Notes under the pieces: generated by a model | Seen by the model: only the letters and a program-made list of their open reading frames with translations | Databases searched by the model: none | What the model was told of the DNA's origin: nothing | Part shown: piece after piece, positions 22,601 through 29,995 of the stretch | How the letters are laid out: each line of letters begins with the position of its first letter | Position numbering within the stretch: the first letter of the stretch is position 1 | Assembly (NCBI GenBank): GCA_002897695.1 | Contig: BDTG01000046.1 | Coordinates: 1 to 35,410 of the forward strand | Origin: a bacterium BMS3Abin14 | GTDB taxonomy: Bacteria; BMS3Abin14 | DNA length: 35,410 nt | Direction of reading: 5' to 3' | Program-made: the position numbers and the translations under genes

Positions 22601-22684
22601 GCTATCGAATTCTTTTACCTTCACCAATTTAAAGGGTCAATCGAAGAATTGTGCTAAACTCTTTTTTTAGGGAGGACATTTTGT

Positions 22685-23836
22685 ATGCCGGGACACCTTG
22701 TACTTGTGGGTGGCGGTCATGCCCACCTCACGACCCTGTCTAACATCAGAAAGTTTATCGCTCGCGGGCACCGGGTGACCGTCATAGGTCCGTCACCTTA
22801 CCATTACTACTCCGGCATGGCTCCAGGAATGATTTCCGGCCTGTACCGACCCCAGGAGATCCGCTTCAACATCCGGAAGATGGTGGAAGACCGGGGAGGC
22901 GAATTTGTCCTTGACCGGGCCACGGGAATCCAGGCTCGATCCCGGGAGGTGCTTTTAAAATCGGGGAGCAGGATCTCTTATGACATCGTCTCTTTCAACA
23001 TCGGCAGCCGTGTACCGCGGGAAAGCATCGCGGCTGACAACGGCACGGTAATTACCGCCAAACCCATCGAGAATCTGGTGAGAGGCAGAATGGCGGTCCT
23101 GGATTCCATTAAAGGCGTCTCCCCTCATAATCCAGCCAGACTTGTTGTCGTAGGGGGAGGTCCCGCGGGGGTGGAGATCTCCGCGGCCCTCTGGAAGCTT
23201 GCCGCGGACGCCGGCGGCAAGACCAGGGTCATCCTCATCGCAGGTGGCAGCCTTTTGCGAAATTTCCCCCGCAAGATGCACGAACTGGCCCTGAACTCTC
23301 TCAAAAACAGAGGGATAAAGGTAATTGAGGGCCCCCGTGTGCAATCGACGGAAGGGGGGGTGGTTTCCCTGTCGGACGGAACAGCTTTAGAGGCCGACCA
23401 TATCTTCCTCGCCGTCGGGGTCAGAGCCACAGAGATCTTCATGAACACCTTCGTTCCAACCGATGAAGACGGCGGACTCCTTGTCAACCCTTACCTGCAA
23501 AGCATTGAATTTCCGGAGATCTTCGGCGCCGGGGACTGTATCACTTTTCTGGGAAAGGATCTGGCAAAGGTGGGAGTCTATGCTGTCCGCCAGAACCCGG
23601 TCCTATACCACAATCTTCTTGCGGGGCTTGAAAGGACTTCTCTGCGACAGTTCAAACCCGGCAACCCTGATTTCCTCGTTCTGCTTAACATGGGAGATGG
23701 TACCGGCATTTTCAGACGGGGAGAGTGGGTCTGGCAGGGACGGGCAGCGTTCCGGCTCAAGGACTTTATCGACAGGCGTTTCATGAAAAAGTTTCAACTG
23801 TCAGGAGAACCGAATGAACCCATGGGAAAAGTGTAA
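22685..23836 (+). CDS. NDH-2/SelD-associated type FAD oxidoreductase
   Basis: A 383-residue FAD-dependent pyridine nucleotide oxidoreductase of the COG1252 type. GGGHAH at 9-14 is the FAD loop with a His where most relatives have Ala, as in flavoproteins fused to or found beside selenide water dikinase; SPYHYYSGMAPGMISGLY follows as in that group. The NAD loop is VVVGGGPAGVEISAAL and the second FAD contact is EIFGAGDCITFLG. It lacks the redox disulfide. No clear C-terminal membrane anchor is present beyond a basic helix (FRLKDFIDRRFMKKF). GGAGG lies eight bases before the ATG. The end overlaps the ferritin-like gene by 23 bases, so the two are made together. Confidence 0.88.
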   Translation: MPGHLVLVGGGHAHLTTLSNIRKFIARGHRVTVIGPSPYHYYSGMAPGMISGLYRPQEIRFNIRKMVEDRGGEFVLDRATGIQARSREVLLKSGSRISYDIVSFNIGSRVPRESIAADNGTVITAKPIENLVRGRMAVLDSIKGVSPHNPARLVVVGGGPAGVEISAALWKLAADAGGKTRVILIAGGSLLRNFPRKMHELALNSLKNRGIKVIEGPRVQSTEGGVVSLSDGTALEADHIFLAVGVRATEIFMNTFVPTDEDGGLLVNPYLQSIEFPEIFGAGDCITFLGKDLAKVGVYAVRQNPVLYHNLLAGLERTSLRQFKPGNPDFLVLLNMGDGTGIFRRGEWVWQGRAAFRLKDFIDRRFMKKFQLSGEPNEPMGKV

Positions 23837-24371
23837 TGAAGTCAGGAGAGGGGAAAACGGATGGGAGGGGCAGACAGCAGACGGTCCACCCATCGCCGGC
23901 ATTACCTGTTTTGACGAGACCCGGGCCCCTGAGGAATGCGCAGCCCTGGCATGGCATCTGGAGGAAAACACACGACTCCTTTATCTGGCAATGGCAGGCA
24001 TCCCATCCGAACCTGAGGATGGGGCCATTTTCCTCGAGCTGGCCGCAGACGAGGAGCATCACAGGGAATTCCTTGCTGAAGTATACCGGAGATATTCCCA
24101 TAGCTCCTCGTCAATCCCCGCATTTCCCGGGCAAGGCAGAAGCCTTGAAGGCGGGATGGATCTTGAGGAGGCCCTTCAATGGATCGGCAAAAAGCAGGTT
24201 GCCGACATCCTGGAGTTGGCGCTGTCCATTGAGGCCAATGCCTACGACCGCTATCTGAAGATGCTCAGAAAAGTGAAGGACGAATCATCCCGGGCGATTT
24301 TCCGCCTTATCGCCGGGGAAGAAAGATCTCACCTGAAACGCCTTACGTCACTCCTGGACAAAAAACTCTAA
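23814..24371 (+). CDS. Ferritin-like (rubrerythrin-type) protein
   Basis: A 185-residue four-helix protein. Helix one is ECAALAWHLEENTRLLYLAMA, helix two FLELAADEEHHREFLAEVY with ExxH, helix three DILELALSIEANAYDRYLKML and helix four IFRLIAGEERSHLKRLTSLL with a second ExxH, which gives the di-iron set of the rubrerythrin group. It lacks the rubredoxin CxxC domain and the N-terminal rhodanese domain that such proteins often carry. A peroxide-reducing role fed by the overlapping flavoprotein is inferred. AGGAG lies six bases before the ATG. Its end overlaps the convergent fbp gene by 24 bases. Confidence 0.87.
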   Translation: MNPWEKCNEVRRGENGWEGQTADGPPIAGITCFDETRAPEECAALAWHLEENTRLLYLAMAGIPSEPEDGAIFLELAADEEHHREFLAEVYRRYSHSSSSIPAFPGQGRSLEGGMDLEEALQWIGKKQVADILELALSIEANAYDRYLKMLRKVKDESSRAIFRLIAGEERSHLKRLTSLLDKKL

Positions 24372-25394
24372 TCTCCCATCGTACTTTGCGATGAACCTCT
24401 CCAGATCCCTGATATTTTCCACGGACCCCGCGTAGAAGGGGGTCCTCTGGTGCAGTCCGGTAGGCAGCACATCCAGCACCGGTCCCGTGCCGGTGCTGGC
24501 CGCCCCGCCGGCATGCTCCACTAAAAACGCCATGGGAGCACACTCATAAAGGATGCGGAGCTTGCCGTTGGGCTTCTTCGGGTCCTTGGTGTCGGCCGGA
24601 TACATGAAGCTGCCACCCTTTATGAGGGTTCTGTGCATGTCCGCCACCATGGACCCGATGTATCTGGCGCTGTGTGGACGCCCGGTGGCCCTGTCCTTTT
24701 CCTTGATGTGACCGATGTATTGCCTTACCCCCTCGGACCAGTAGGGGGAATTCCCCTCATTGATGGAGTAGATATCCCCCTTTTCGGGAATCCTGATAAA
24801 CGGGTGGGACTCCAGGAACTCCCCGACAGACGGATCCAGGGTGAACCCGTGCACACCATTTCCGGTGCTGATTACCAGTATGGTGCTGCTGCCATAAACA
24901 ATGTAACCGGCGGCCACAAGTTTCCTCCCAACCTGAAGAAGGTCTGCCACAACCCCCTTGTCGCCACCGCTCACCTTTCTATGTATGGCAAAAATAGTGC
25001 CGATATTGACGTTGACGTCGATATTGGAAGATCCATCCAGCGGATCGAATGCGATGGAGTATTGCCCGGAGTTATAACCGTCCGGGATGAGAATGGCATT
25101 GGTTTCCTCCTCCGTCGCCATAATGCAGAAATGACCCGACTTACCCAGAATATTGACGAACACGGAGTTGGCAAAATCGTCGAGCTTTTGAACCTCCTCG
25201 CCCTGCACGTTCTTCTCCCCGGTCAGGCCGAGAATCTCCACTAACCCCGCCTTGTTGACCTCTCTGGAAACAATCTTGGCGGCAAAGGCAACCTGGTTGA
25301 GGATCCCGGTCAACTCCCCGGTAGCCTGGGGATACTCCTTCTGTTTCTCAGCGATGTGCCTGGTCAGATTAACACCGATCATGCTGTCGGACAT
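24348..25394 (-). CDS. fbp: Class I fructose-1,6-bisphosphatase
   Basis: A 348-residue Mg-dependent phosphatase that makes fructose 6-phosphate from fructose 1,6-bisphosphate in gluconeogenesis. The metal site is complete: ATEEETNAI near residue 92 and FDPLDGSSNIDVNVNIGTIF near 115-134. GRPHSARYIGSMVADMHRTLIKGG, YPADTKDPKKPNGKLRILYECAPMAFLVEHAGG and the C-terminal RTPFYAGSVENIRDLERF are the substrate and metal blocks of class I. AGGAGGGG lies upstream of the ATG. It is monocistronic and divergent from the large gene at 25684 across a 290-base spacer. Confidence 0.96.
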   Translation of the reverse strand: MSDSMIGVNLTRHIAEKQKEYPQATGELTGILNQVAFAAKIVSREVNKAGLVEILGLTGEKNVQGEEVQKLDDFANSVFVNILGKSGHFCIMATEEETNAILIPDGYNSGQYSIAFDPLDGSSNIDVNVNIGTIFAIHRKVSGGDKGVVADLLQVGRKLVAAGYIVYGSSTILVISTGNGVHGFTLDPSVGEFLESHPFIRIPEKGDIYSINEGNSPYWSEGVRQYIGHIKEKDRATGRPHSARYIGSMVADMHRTLIKGGSFMYPADTKDPKKPNGKLRILYECAPMAFLVEHAGGAASTGTGPVLDVLPTGLHQRTPFYAGSVENIRDLERFIAKYDGRLEFFVQE

Positions 25395-25530
25395 GTTTAC
25401 CCCTCCTGTGTAAAATCTCCCCGTAGGTAACGCTCTTCGTGACAGATGAAATGCCTGTGCATGAAACGGTGAAAATTATAGCAGAAACACAGGGCAATAA
25501 AAAAGGGGCATAAAACCCCATAATTTTCCT

Positions 25531-25581
25531 TTGCAAATGGCTCTCGCATTCCTATAATATCGCCCACTGTAGTATCGCCCA
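25531..25581 (+). promoter_or_regulatory. Promoter with two direct repeats
   Basis: TTGCAA at 25531 and TATAAT at 25553 are 16 bases apart and point at the gene starting at 25684. TATCGCCCA occurs twice, at 25558-25566 and 25573-25581, with a 15-base period; the first overlaps the -10 and start point, the second lies in the first transcribed bases. Repeats placed like this suit a repressor. The rest of the spacer to fbp shows nothing further. Confidence 0.6.
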
Positions 25582-25683
25582 TTTGATGCCGCCTCGGGAA
25601 CCTGCTTCAGACACTCCCCCGCTGGATGGCTGAACCGACCGTTGGCCTTTCGGGCTCGGTCACAAAATCAAAAAGACGGGAAT

Positions 25684-27513
25684 ATGAACAAAATACATCA
25701 CCCATCGTCAAACAGCGCACATACCTTTTTCATACCGGTTATGGGTACTGGCTTCACGATCGACTCACCCCTCATGATCGCCAGGTACGGCATCTCTTCG
25801 ACAATTTCCCTCGTTGACGACACATTCATCGAACAGATGCGCCGGTTTCATTGCGAGCAGGTGGGGGAACCTTACAAGGAAATCTCCAGGGACCAGGACG
25901 ACCACCGGGCCAGGAGAATCACCGCCTACCTTAACCTCATCGACAGGCTTGTTGAAAAAGGGACCGACGAACTGAGGGCCTCCACCTTCGAGCCAGGTAG
26001 CGAGATAACCCGATATTTTGAGCTTCTTCCGGACTGTCCCCTGAAATCATCCTACGTTCAGATGCTCGGGACCAGCGATCCCGGCGAGATGGCACACAAG
26101 CAGGAGGCCCTGCGCCGTCAGGTTTTACCCGGAAGCATAGATGTCAATATAATGACCAAGCTTGACCGGAATTATTTTAAAAATGGGCAGGCGCTTCCCC
26201 GGGAATTTTCCGACGCGCTGGCCGCTCTTCGTGGCTACGCCAACAGCACCCTAAGTTCCTCTGTTGTCTTTTCCGCGGGTTTAAATCCCCATCTTTACAG
26301 CTACGCCGCCGACTTCAAGGATTTTATGCCTGATGAAGCAGGATCCCTGAAAAAACAGATTGTTCTCAAAGTGAGTGATTACCGTTCAGCCGTGGTCCAG
26401 GGCAAGTTCCTTGCTAAGCGGGGCCTTTGGGTTTCAGAATACCGCATCGAATCCGGCCTTAACTGCGGAGGACACGCTTTCCCGTCCAAGGGAAACCTCA
26501 TGGGGCCGATTCTCGAGGAGTTCAAACAGAAAAATGAGGAACTGATCGGCCAGACCCACAAGCTCTATTCCACAGCCCTCTCATTACGCGGATTATCCCC
26601 CACTCCCGACCCCCACGAGGTACGCTTCAGGGTATCGGGTGGCATCGGCACCGCCGAGGAGCACGCGTTTTTACTGAACTTCTACGGGATAAGCAAGGTT
26701 GGGTGGGGCACCCCATTCCTCCTGGTCCCCGAGGTGACCAATGTTGACGATGAGCATATCGAAAAACTCATCAACGCCACCGACGACGATGTCTGCCTGA
26801 GTGCATCTTCGCCGCTGAATGTGCCATTCTGGAACCTCATGACCTCCGCCAGCGAGGAAGCACGCCGGAAACGAATATCCGAAGGGCGGCCGGGCAGCCC
26901 TTGCCCCAAGGGCCATGCAAAAATCTTCAACACTGAATTTACGCCACGTCCTGACTGCATTGCTTCCAGAAGCTACATCAGCAAAAAACTGCCCCATATG
27001 GGAGAAGAGGGGCTTACGGAAGAACAGTTCAAATGGATTAAAGAGAACGTTCTGAACAAGTCGTGCATCTGTCACGACCTCTCCGGAGGCGCCACGGTTA
27101 AAACCGGCATCGATCCCGAGGCAACACCCTCCATTTGCTGCGGGCCGGCCATCGTAAATTTTTCGAAGATCGCGACACTGGAGGAGATGGCGGGACACAT
27201 CTACGGACGGCTTTCCCTGCTGACCAGTGCGGACCGGCCTCACATGTTCATCCGGGAATTGTCCCTTAACCTGGATTACCTTAGGGGCGAGATGGAGAAG
27301 TTTTCCCTGGGCGTCATGAACACAGCTCCAAAGTACTTCCGTGAATTCAAGGATAACCTTGCCGCAGGCATCGAGTACTACGGAAAACTTGCGGAACAGT
27401 TCGTGGAGGGGAAACGTACGCATTTTCTCGATGACCTCACAAAACAGAAGGAAGTCCTGGAAAAGATGATCGCGGGAATGGCCCGGGAACCGGGCCTCAA
27501 TGCGGTCGGCTAG
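25684..27513 (+). CDS. Unrecognised 609-residue protein, FMN TIM-barrel-like
   Basis: I do not recognise the exact family. The start (FFIPVMGTGFTIDSPLMIARYGISSTISLVDD at residues 15-46) reads like the first strand and cofactor loop of 2-nitropropane dioxygenase or PfaD-type flavoenzymes. In the middle are SGLNCGGHAFPSKGNLMGPILEEF and VRFRVSGGIGTAEEHAFLLNFYGISKVGWGTPFLLVPEV, the latter like the phosphate-binding GGIGT and GTxFLxxPE strands of that superfamily. Later cysteines (CPKGHAKIF, PRPDC, KSCICHDL, SICCGPA) could bind metal or a cluster. The C-terminal 120 residues are helical. The Shine-Dalgarno GACGGGA is weak. It ends in CTAG, shared with the convergent DUF2007 gene. Function not assigned. 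Confidence 0.8.
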   Translation: MNKIHHPSSNSAHTFFIPVMGTGFTIDSPLMIARYGISSTISLVDDTFIEQMRRFHCEQVGEPYKEISRDQDDHRARRITAYLNLIDRLVEKGTDELRASTFEPGSEITRYFELLPDCPLKSSYVQMLGTSDPGEMAHKQEALRRQVLPGSIDVNIMTKLDRNYFKNGQALPREFSDALAALRGYANSTLSSSVVFSAGLNPHLYSYAADFKDFMPDEAGSLKKQIVLKVSDYRSAVVQGKFLAKRGLWVSEYRIESGLNCGGHAFPSKGNLMGPILEEFKQKNEELIGQTHKLYSTALSLRGLSPTPDPHEVRFRVSGGIGTAEEHAFLLNFYGISKVGWGTPFLLVPEVTNVDDEHIEKLINATDDDVCLSASSPLNVPFWNLMTSASEEARRKRISEGRPGSPCPKGHAKIFNTEFTPRPDCIASRSYISKKLPHMGEEGLTEEQFKWIKENVLNKSCICHDLSGGATVKTGIDPEATPSICCGPAIVNFSKIATLEEMAGHIYGRLSLLTSADRPHMFIRELSLNLDYLRGEMEKFSLGVMNTAPKYFREFKDNLAAGIEYYGKLAEQFVEGKRTHFLDDLTKQKEVLEKMIAGMAREPGLNAVG

Positions 27514-27716
27514 CGCCCCAGAGCCACCAGCGCCTTTTCCACATCCTCCTCCCTGACCTGGAGTTCCACCTCTCCCAGCAGGCCGGGATACAGTGCGTTT
27601 GCAAAAAGGTTCCGGATAAAACCTTCGATTCCCTCCGATTCCAGGAGGGATTTTTCAATTTCGGCATCCATGATCGTACCGTGGGTCGATATTGTTACGA
27701 GCTTTTCATCCATCAT
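27510..27716 (-). CDS. DUF2007-like small protein
   Basis: A 68-residue protein with the ferredoxin-like pattern of the DUF2007 putative signal-transducing family: LVTISTHGTIMDAEIEKSLLESEGIEGFIRN at the start and VELQVREEDVEKALVALG at the end, as in beta-alpha-beta-beta-alpha folds. Function unknown; homologues resemble stand-alone regulatory domains. Two tandem ATG codons begin it; GAGGGGG lies about ten bases upstream. The stop shares CTAG with the convergent large gene, so the two transcripts overlap at their ends. Confidence 0.8.
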   Translation of the reverse strand: MMDEKLVTISTHGTIMDAEIEKSLLESEGIEGFIRNLFANALYPGLLGEVELQVREEDVEKALVALGR

Positions 27717-27805
27717 TCACCAAAACCCCCTCTGGACCTTGCTGCCGAAAATCATCATAATGAGTTATCCAGTCTGCAATCCAGTTTACCATTTTTAACC
27801 CCGGC

Positions 27806-27825
27806 GGACTCGAAAAAAGTCCACC
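27806..27825. repeat. AAAAGTCCAT-family repeat, partial copy
   Basis: GGACT and AGTCC flank CGAAAAA, and the left side reads CTCGAAAAAAGTCCACC, close to the reverse complement of the copy at 22584. It directly precedes the FHA remnant. Confidence 0.5.
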
Positions 27826-27846
27826 ATTGAGGTCGAGGTGCCATGA

Positions 27847-28101
27847 GGAAGGCAGGGGTCGGGTCCGGAGACCCGGTGGCCCTTTTTCGTCGAGGATAAA
27901 AAGAGTACCAACGGCATCTTTGTAAACGGGAGCGCCATTAACTGGAAGTGTGGGTTAAAGGACAACGACGAGATCACAATCGGAAAACACACACTGCTCT
28001 TCCAGGAGGACGCCTCCGATCATCCGGATGGAAAACCGAAGGACATTGCCCACTTTGAAGGGACGATTGTCGTGAATCCGGATAAGGCGAAGAGATCCTG
28101 A
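27847..28101 (+). pseudogene. FHA-domain C-terminal remnant
   Basis: From about 27883 the plus strand encodes FFVEDKKSTNGIFVNGSAI, then LKDNDEITIGKHTLLF and about 35 more residues to a TGA. STNGIFVNG and LxDxDEIxIG are the phosphopeptide-contact and fold motifs of forkhead-associated domains, but the N-terminal half with GRxxxNDI and SRRHA is absent, and the open frame from 27847 has no start codon. It is too short for the six-frame cut-off of a complete gene and appears truncated at a repeat. It is not obviously part of any neighbour. Confidence 0.75.
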
Positions 28102-28122
28102 TCGCAGGTAAATTTCTCTTTC

Positions 28123-28299
28123 TCAGGCTTCGGGGACGTCTTCCGGCGCATCCTCGGTGGGCTGTTCTTGAACTTCTTCCTGATTTTCTTCGGATTTTGC
28201 GTTTTTTCTGTCCAGCTTTTTCTGTCTTTTTTCCTCTTTCTTCTTCTTCTTGGCTATCTCTTTCTGTCGTTTCTCAAACCCATAGTTATTTCGCGCCAT
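28123..28299 (-). CDS. Lys-rich 58-residue protein
   Basis: A small, highly charged protein: MARNNYGFEKRQKEIAKKKKKEEKRQKKLDRK, then an acidic Glu/Gln/Pro tail (EENQEEVQEQPTEDAPEDVPEA). The N-terminal basic block could bind nucleic acid. Small proteins beginning MARNxYxFEKRQKExAKKKKKEEKR are widespread in deltaproteobacteria without known function. GGATGGAAGA precedes the ATG. A longer frame reading back through the lexA promoter to 28563 is rejected. It is divergent from lexA and may share its operator. Confidence 0.75.
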   Translation of the reverse strand: MARNNYGFEKRQKEIAKKKKKEEKRQKKLDRKNAKSEENQEEVQEQPTEDAPEDVPEA

Positions 28300-28361
28300 T
28301 CTTCCATCCTTTGCGGGGGTGTCTGTATAGTTAAGCAAGAAGCGATGTGTGCAGGATACCA

Positions 28362-28418
28362 GTAAGTTATCCTGTTGACCAGAATATTTCCGTAGGCCTT
28401 GACTTGCGCATAACTTAC
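28362..28418. promoter_or_regulatory. Inverted repeat in the lexA promoter region
   Basis: GTAAGTTAT (28362-28370) and ATAACTTAC (28410-28418) form a perfect 9-base inverted pair. The second arm lies between the -35 and -10 of lexA; the first is also part of AGGATA-N9-TATCCT (28353-28373). Either could be LexA sites; LexA boxes vary greatly between deltaproteobacterial groups, so this is a candidate only. Confidence 0.4.
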
Positions 28419-28427
28419 GCTTATACT
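28399..28427 (+). promoter_or_regulatory. lexA promoter
   Basis: TTGACT, a 17-base spacer and TATACT match the sigma-70 consensus closely. The start would be near 28434, giving a leader of about 75 bases before the lexA GTG. Confidence 0.75.
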
Positions 28428-28507
28428 TGAATTTCGGGATTGGCAAATCCGGATTGTCGCAAAGATGCGTGCCTAACAGCGTGAGACAAAAATACGGAGG
28501 TACCGAC

Positions 28508-29110
28508 GTGAGCCCATTGACCCCCAAACAGAAGCTGATTCTGGATTTCATCCGCTCCCACATCAGGGATAAAGGCTACGCCCCTTCACAGAGGGAAATT
28601 GCCGAGACGTTCGGGTTCCGGTCCCTGGGGACCGTCCAGAACTATCTGGTGCGCCTGGAAAGGGAGGGGTTTCTTACCCGGGAATGGAACGCCCGGAGGG
28701 GCCTGAGGGTCTCCGGAACGGTGGCACGGGGATATGAGCTTCCTCTGGCCGGGACTGTGGCAGCGGGGAAACCCATCGAGGCGATCGAGACATCGGACAC
28801 CATCGAGGTGCCCAGTTCCATGGCCGGGACCGGAGAGAACTTCGTTCTCCGCGTCAAGGGTAGCTCCATGATCGAGGACGGCATCCTGGACGGGGATTTC
28901 GTTATCGTAAGAAAGCAGAGAACCGCCGACAACGGCCAGACAGTGGTGGCACTCATGGAAGGCGAGGCCACCGTCAAGCGCTTTTTCAGCAACGCGGATA
29001 CAATCGAGCTGCGTCCCGCCAATACAGGGATGGAGCCCATTGTGGTCGGGAAAAACGAGGACCTTCAAATAGAAGGGGTTGTGATCGGGGTTATCCGGCA
29101 TTGCGGGTGA
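28508..29110 (+). CDS. lexA: LexA repressor
   Basis: A 200-residue SOS repressor. The N-terminal winged helix (TPKQKLILDFIRSHIRDKGYAPSQREIAETFGFRSLGTVQNYLVRLEREGFL) binds operators. The self-cleavage site is Ala86-Gly87 in AGTVAAGKP; the catalytic dyad is Ser120 (KGSSMIEDG) and Lys157 (ATVKRF). RecA filaments would trigger cleavage. The GTG start has GGAGGT seven bases upstream; upstream codons in the frame are leader. Everything needed for function is present, in contrast to the two broken genes that follow after 18 bases and were surely its targets. Confidence 0.96.
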   Translation: MSPLTPKQKLILDFIRSHIRDKGYAPSQREIAETFGFRSLGTVQNYLVRLEREGFLTREWNARRGLRVSGTVARGYELPLAGTVAAGKPIEAIETSDTIEVPSSMAGTGENFVLRVKGSSMIEDGILDGDFVIVRKQRTADNGQTVVALMEGEATVKRFFSNADTIELRPANTGMEPIVVGKNEDLQIEGVVIGVIRHCG

Positions 29111-29128
29111 TACAGGTTCACACTCCCC

Positions 29129-29995
29129 ATGACCCGCGATATCCTGCACATTAACATCCCCCACTTTCCCATCGCACTGGCAAGGGTAGTTGATCCCTCG
29201 CTTTACGAACGGCCGGTGGCGGTGGTTCCGCGTCATTCTGATCGGGCCATCATTCAGTGCGCATCCCCTGAGGCTGTCGCTGAAAGGGTGTCCGAGGGAA
29301 TGCCGGCAACAAGCTTGTCTCCCGGATCGCCTCAGCCTGCCTGAGAAGCCACGGCGTCTGCGACATCATGCGAGGCAGCGACGGCATTTTCCTCGCCCCT
29401 TTCAGTATGTCTGTTCTTCCCGGGGTGGGCAGAACACGCGCGGGCCTTCTGCTCACAGATCTGAACCTGACCCGAGTCGGTGAGATCGCCGCCACCCAGA
29501 CCCACCATCTGGCGCTGATCTTCGGTCCTTTTGCGCATCTACTTCACCAGCGATCACTCGGCATCGATCCATCTCCCGTTCTCCTTCCGAATCGGATTCA
29601 GGAAATAACGGAGGAATCATTCATGACTGTGGAGAACAATTGCGACTTCGTCCTGAGGTCGGAGCTGTGCCGGCTGGTGGAGGGGTGCGGAATACGTATC
29701 CGGCGCATGGGCAGGACAGCGGGCGAACTCACCTTGACCATATATTACACGGATGGGGTAACCGCAAAACGTGCTTCACCCCTGCCCTTACGGACATGGA
29801 TATCCTTCTGTTTGCCGCTGCAGAGGAACTCTTTGAAAGAACGTGCCGAAGACGTGTTCGTGTCAAGGGGATGCGCCTCGTTCTGGGGCGGATCACCGAC
29901 ACCGACCGACAGCTCAGGCTGTTTCCCGCCAGGGGGGCCTGGGAAAAGACGCAAAAAATCACCGCGTTGCAGGGCGCCCTCGACCAGGTGAGGGA
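29129..29995 (+). pseudogene. imuB: imuB (Y-family polymerase-like) pseudogene
   Basis: Three frames carry consecutive parts of an ImuB/DinP-like protein. Part one (29129 to about 29303) has ILHINIPHFPIALARVVDPSLYERPVAVVP and ends at EGMPA. Part two (about 29305-29785) resumes with NKLVSRIAS, FLAPFSMSVLPGVGRTRAG and the little-finger region; around 110 residues of the palm between the two are missing. Part three (from about 29787) holds TDMDILLFAAAEELFER and RQLRLFPARGAWEKTQKITALQGALDQVREA, after a simple frame shift. Intact ImuB proteins are near 450-500 residues and link the beta clamp and DnaE2. The end runs without a stop into DnaE2 sequence. Confidence 0.85.

Noticed and set aside
28123-28563. 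146-codon version of the Lys-rich protein
   Set aside because: The first 88 codons cover the lexA promoter and start region; a ribosome binding site and a family-like start lie at 28299.
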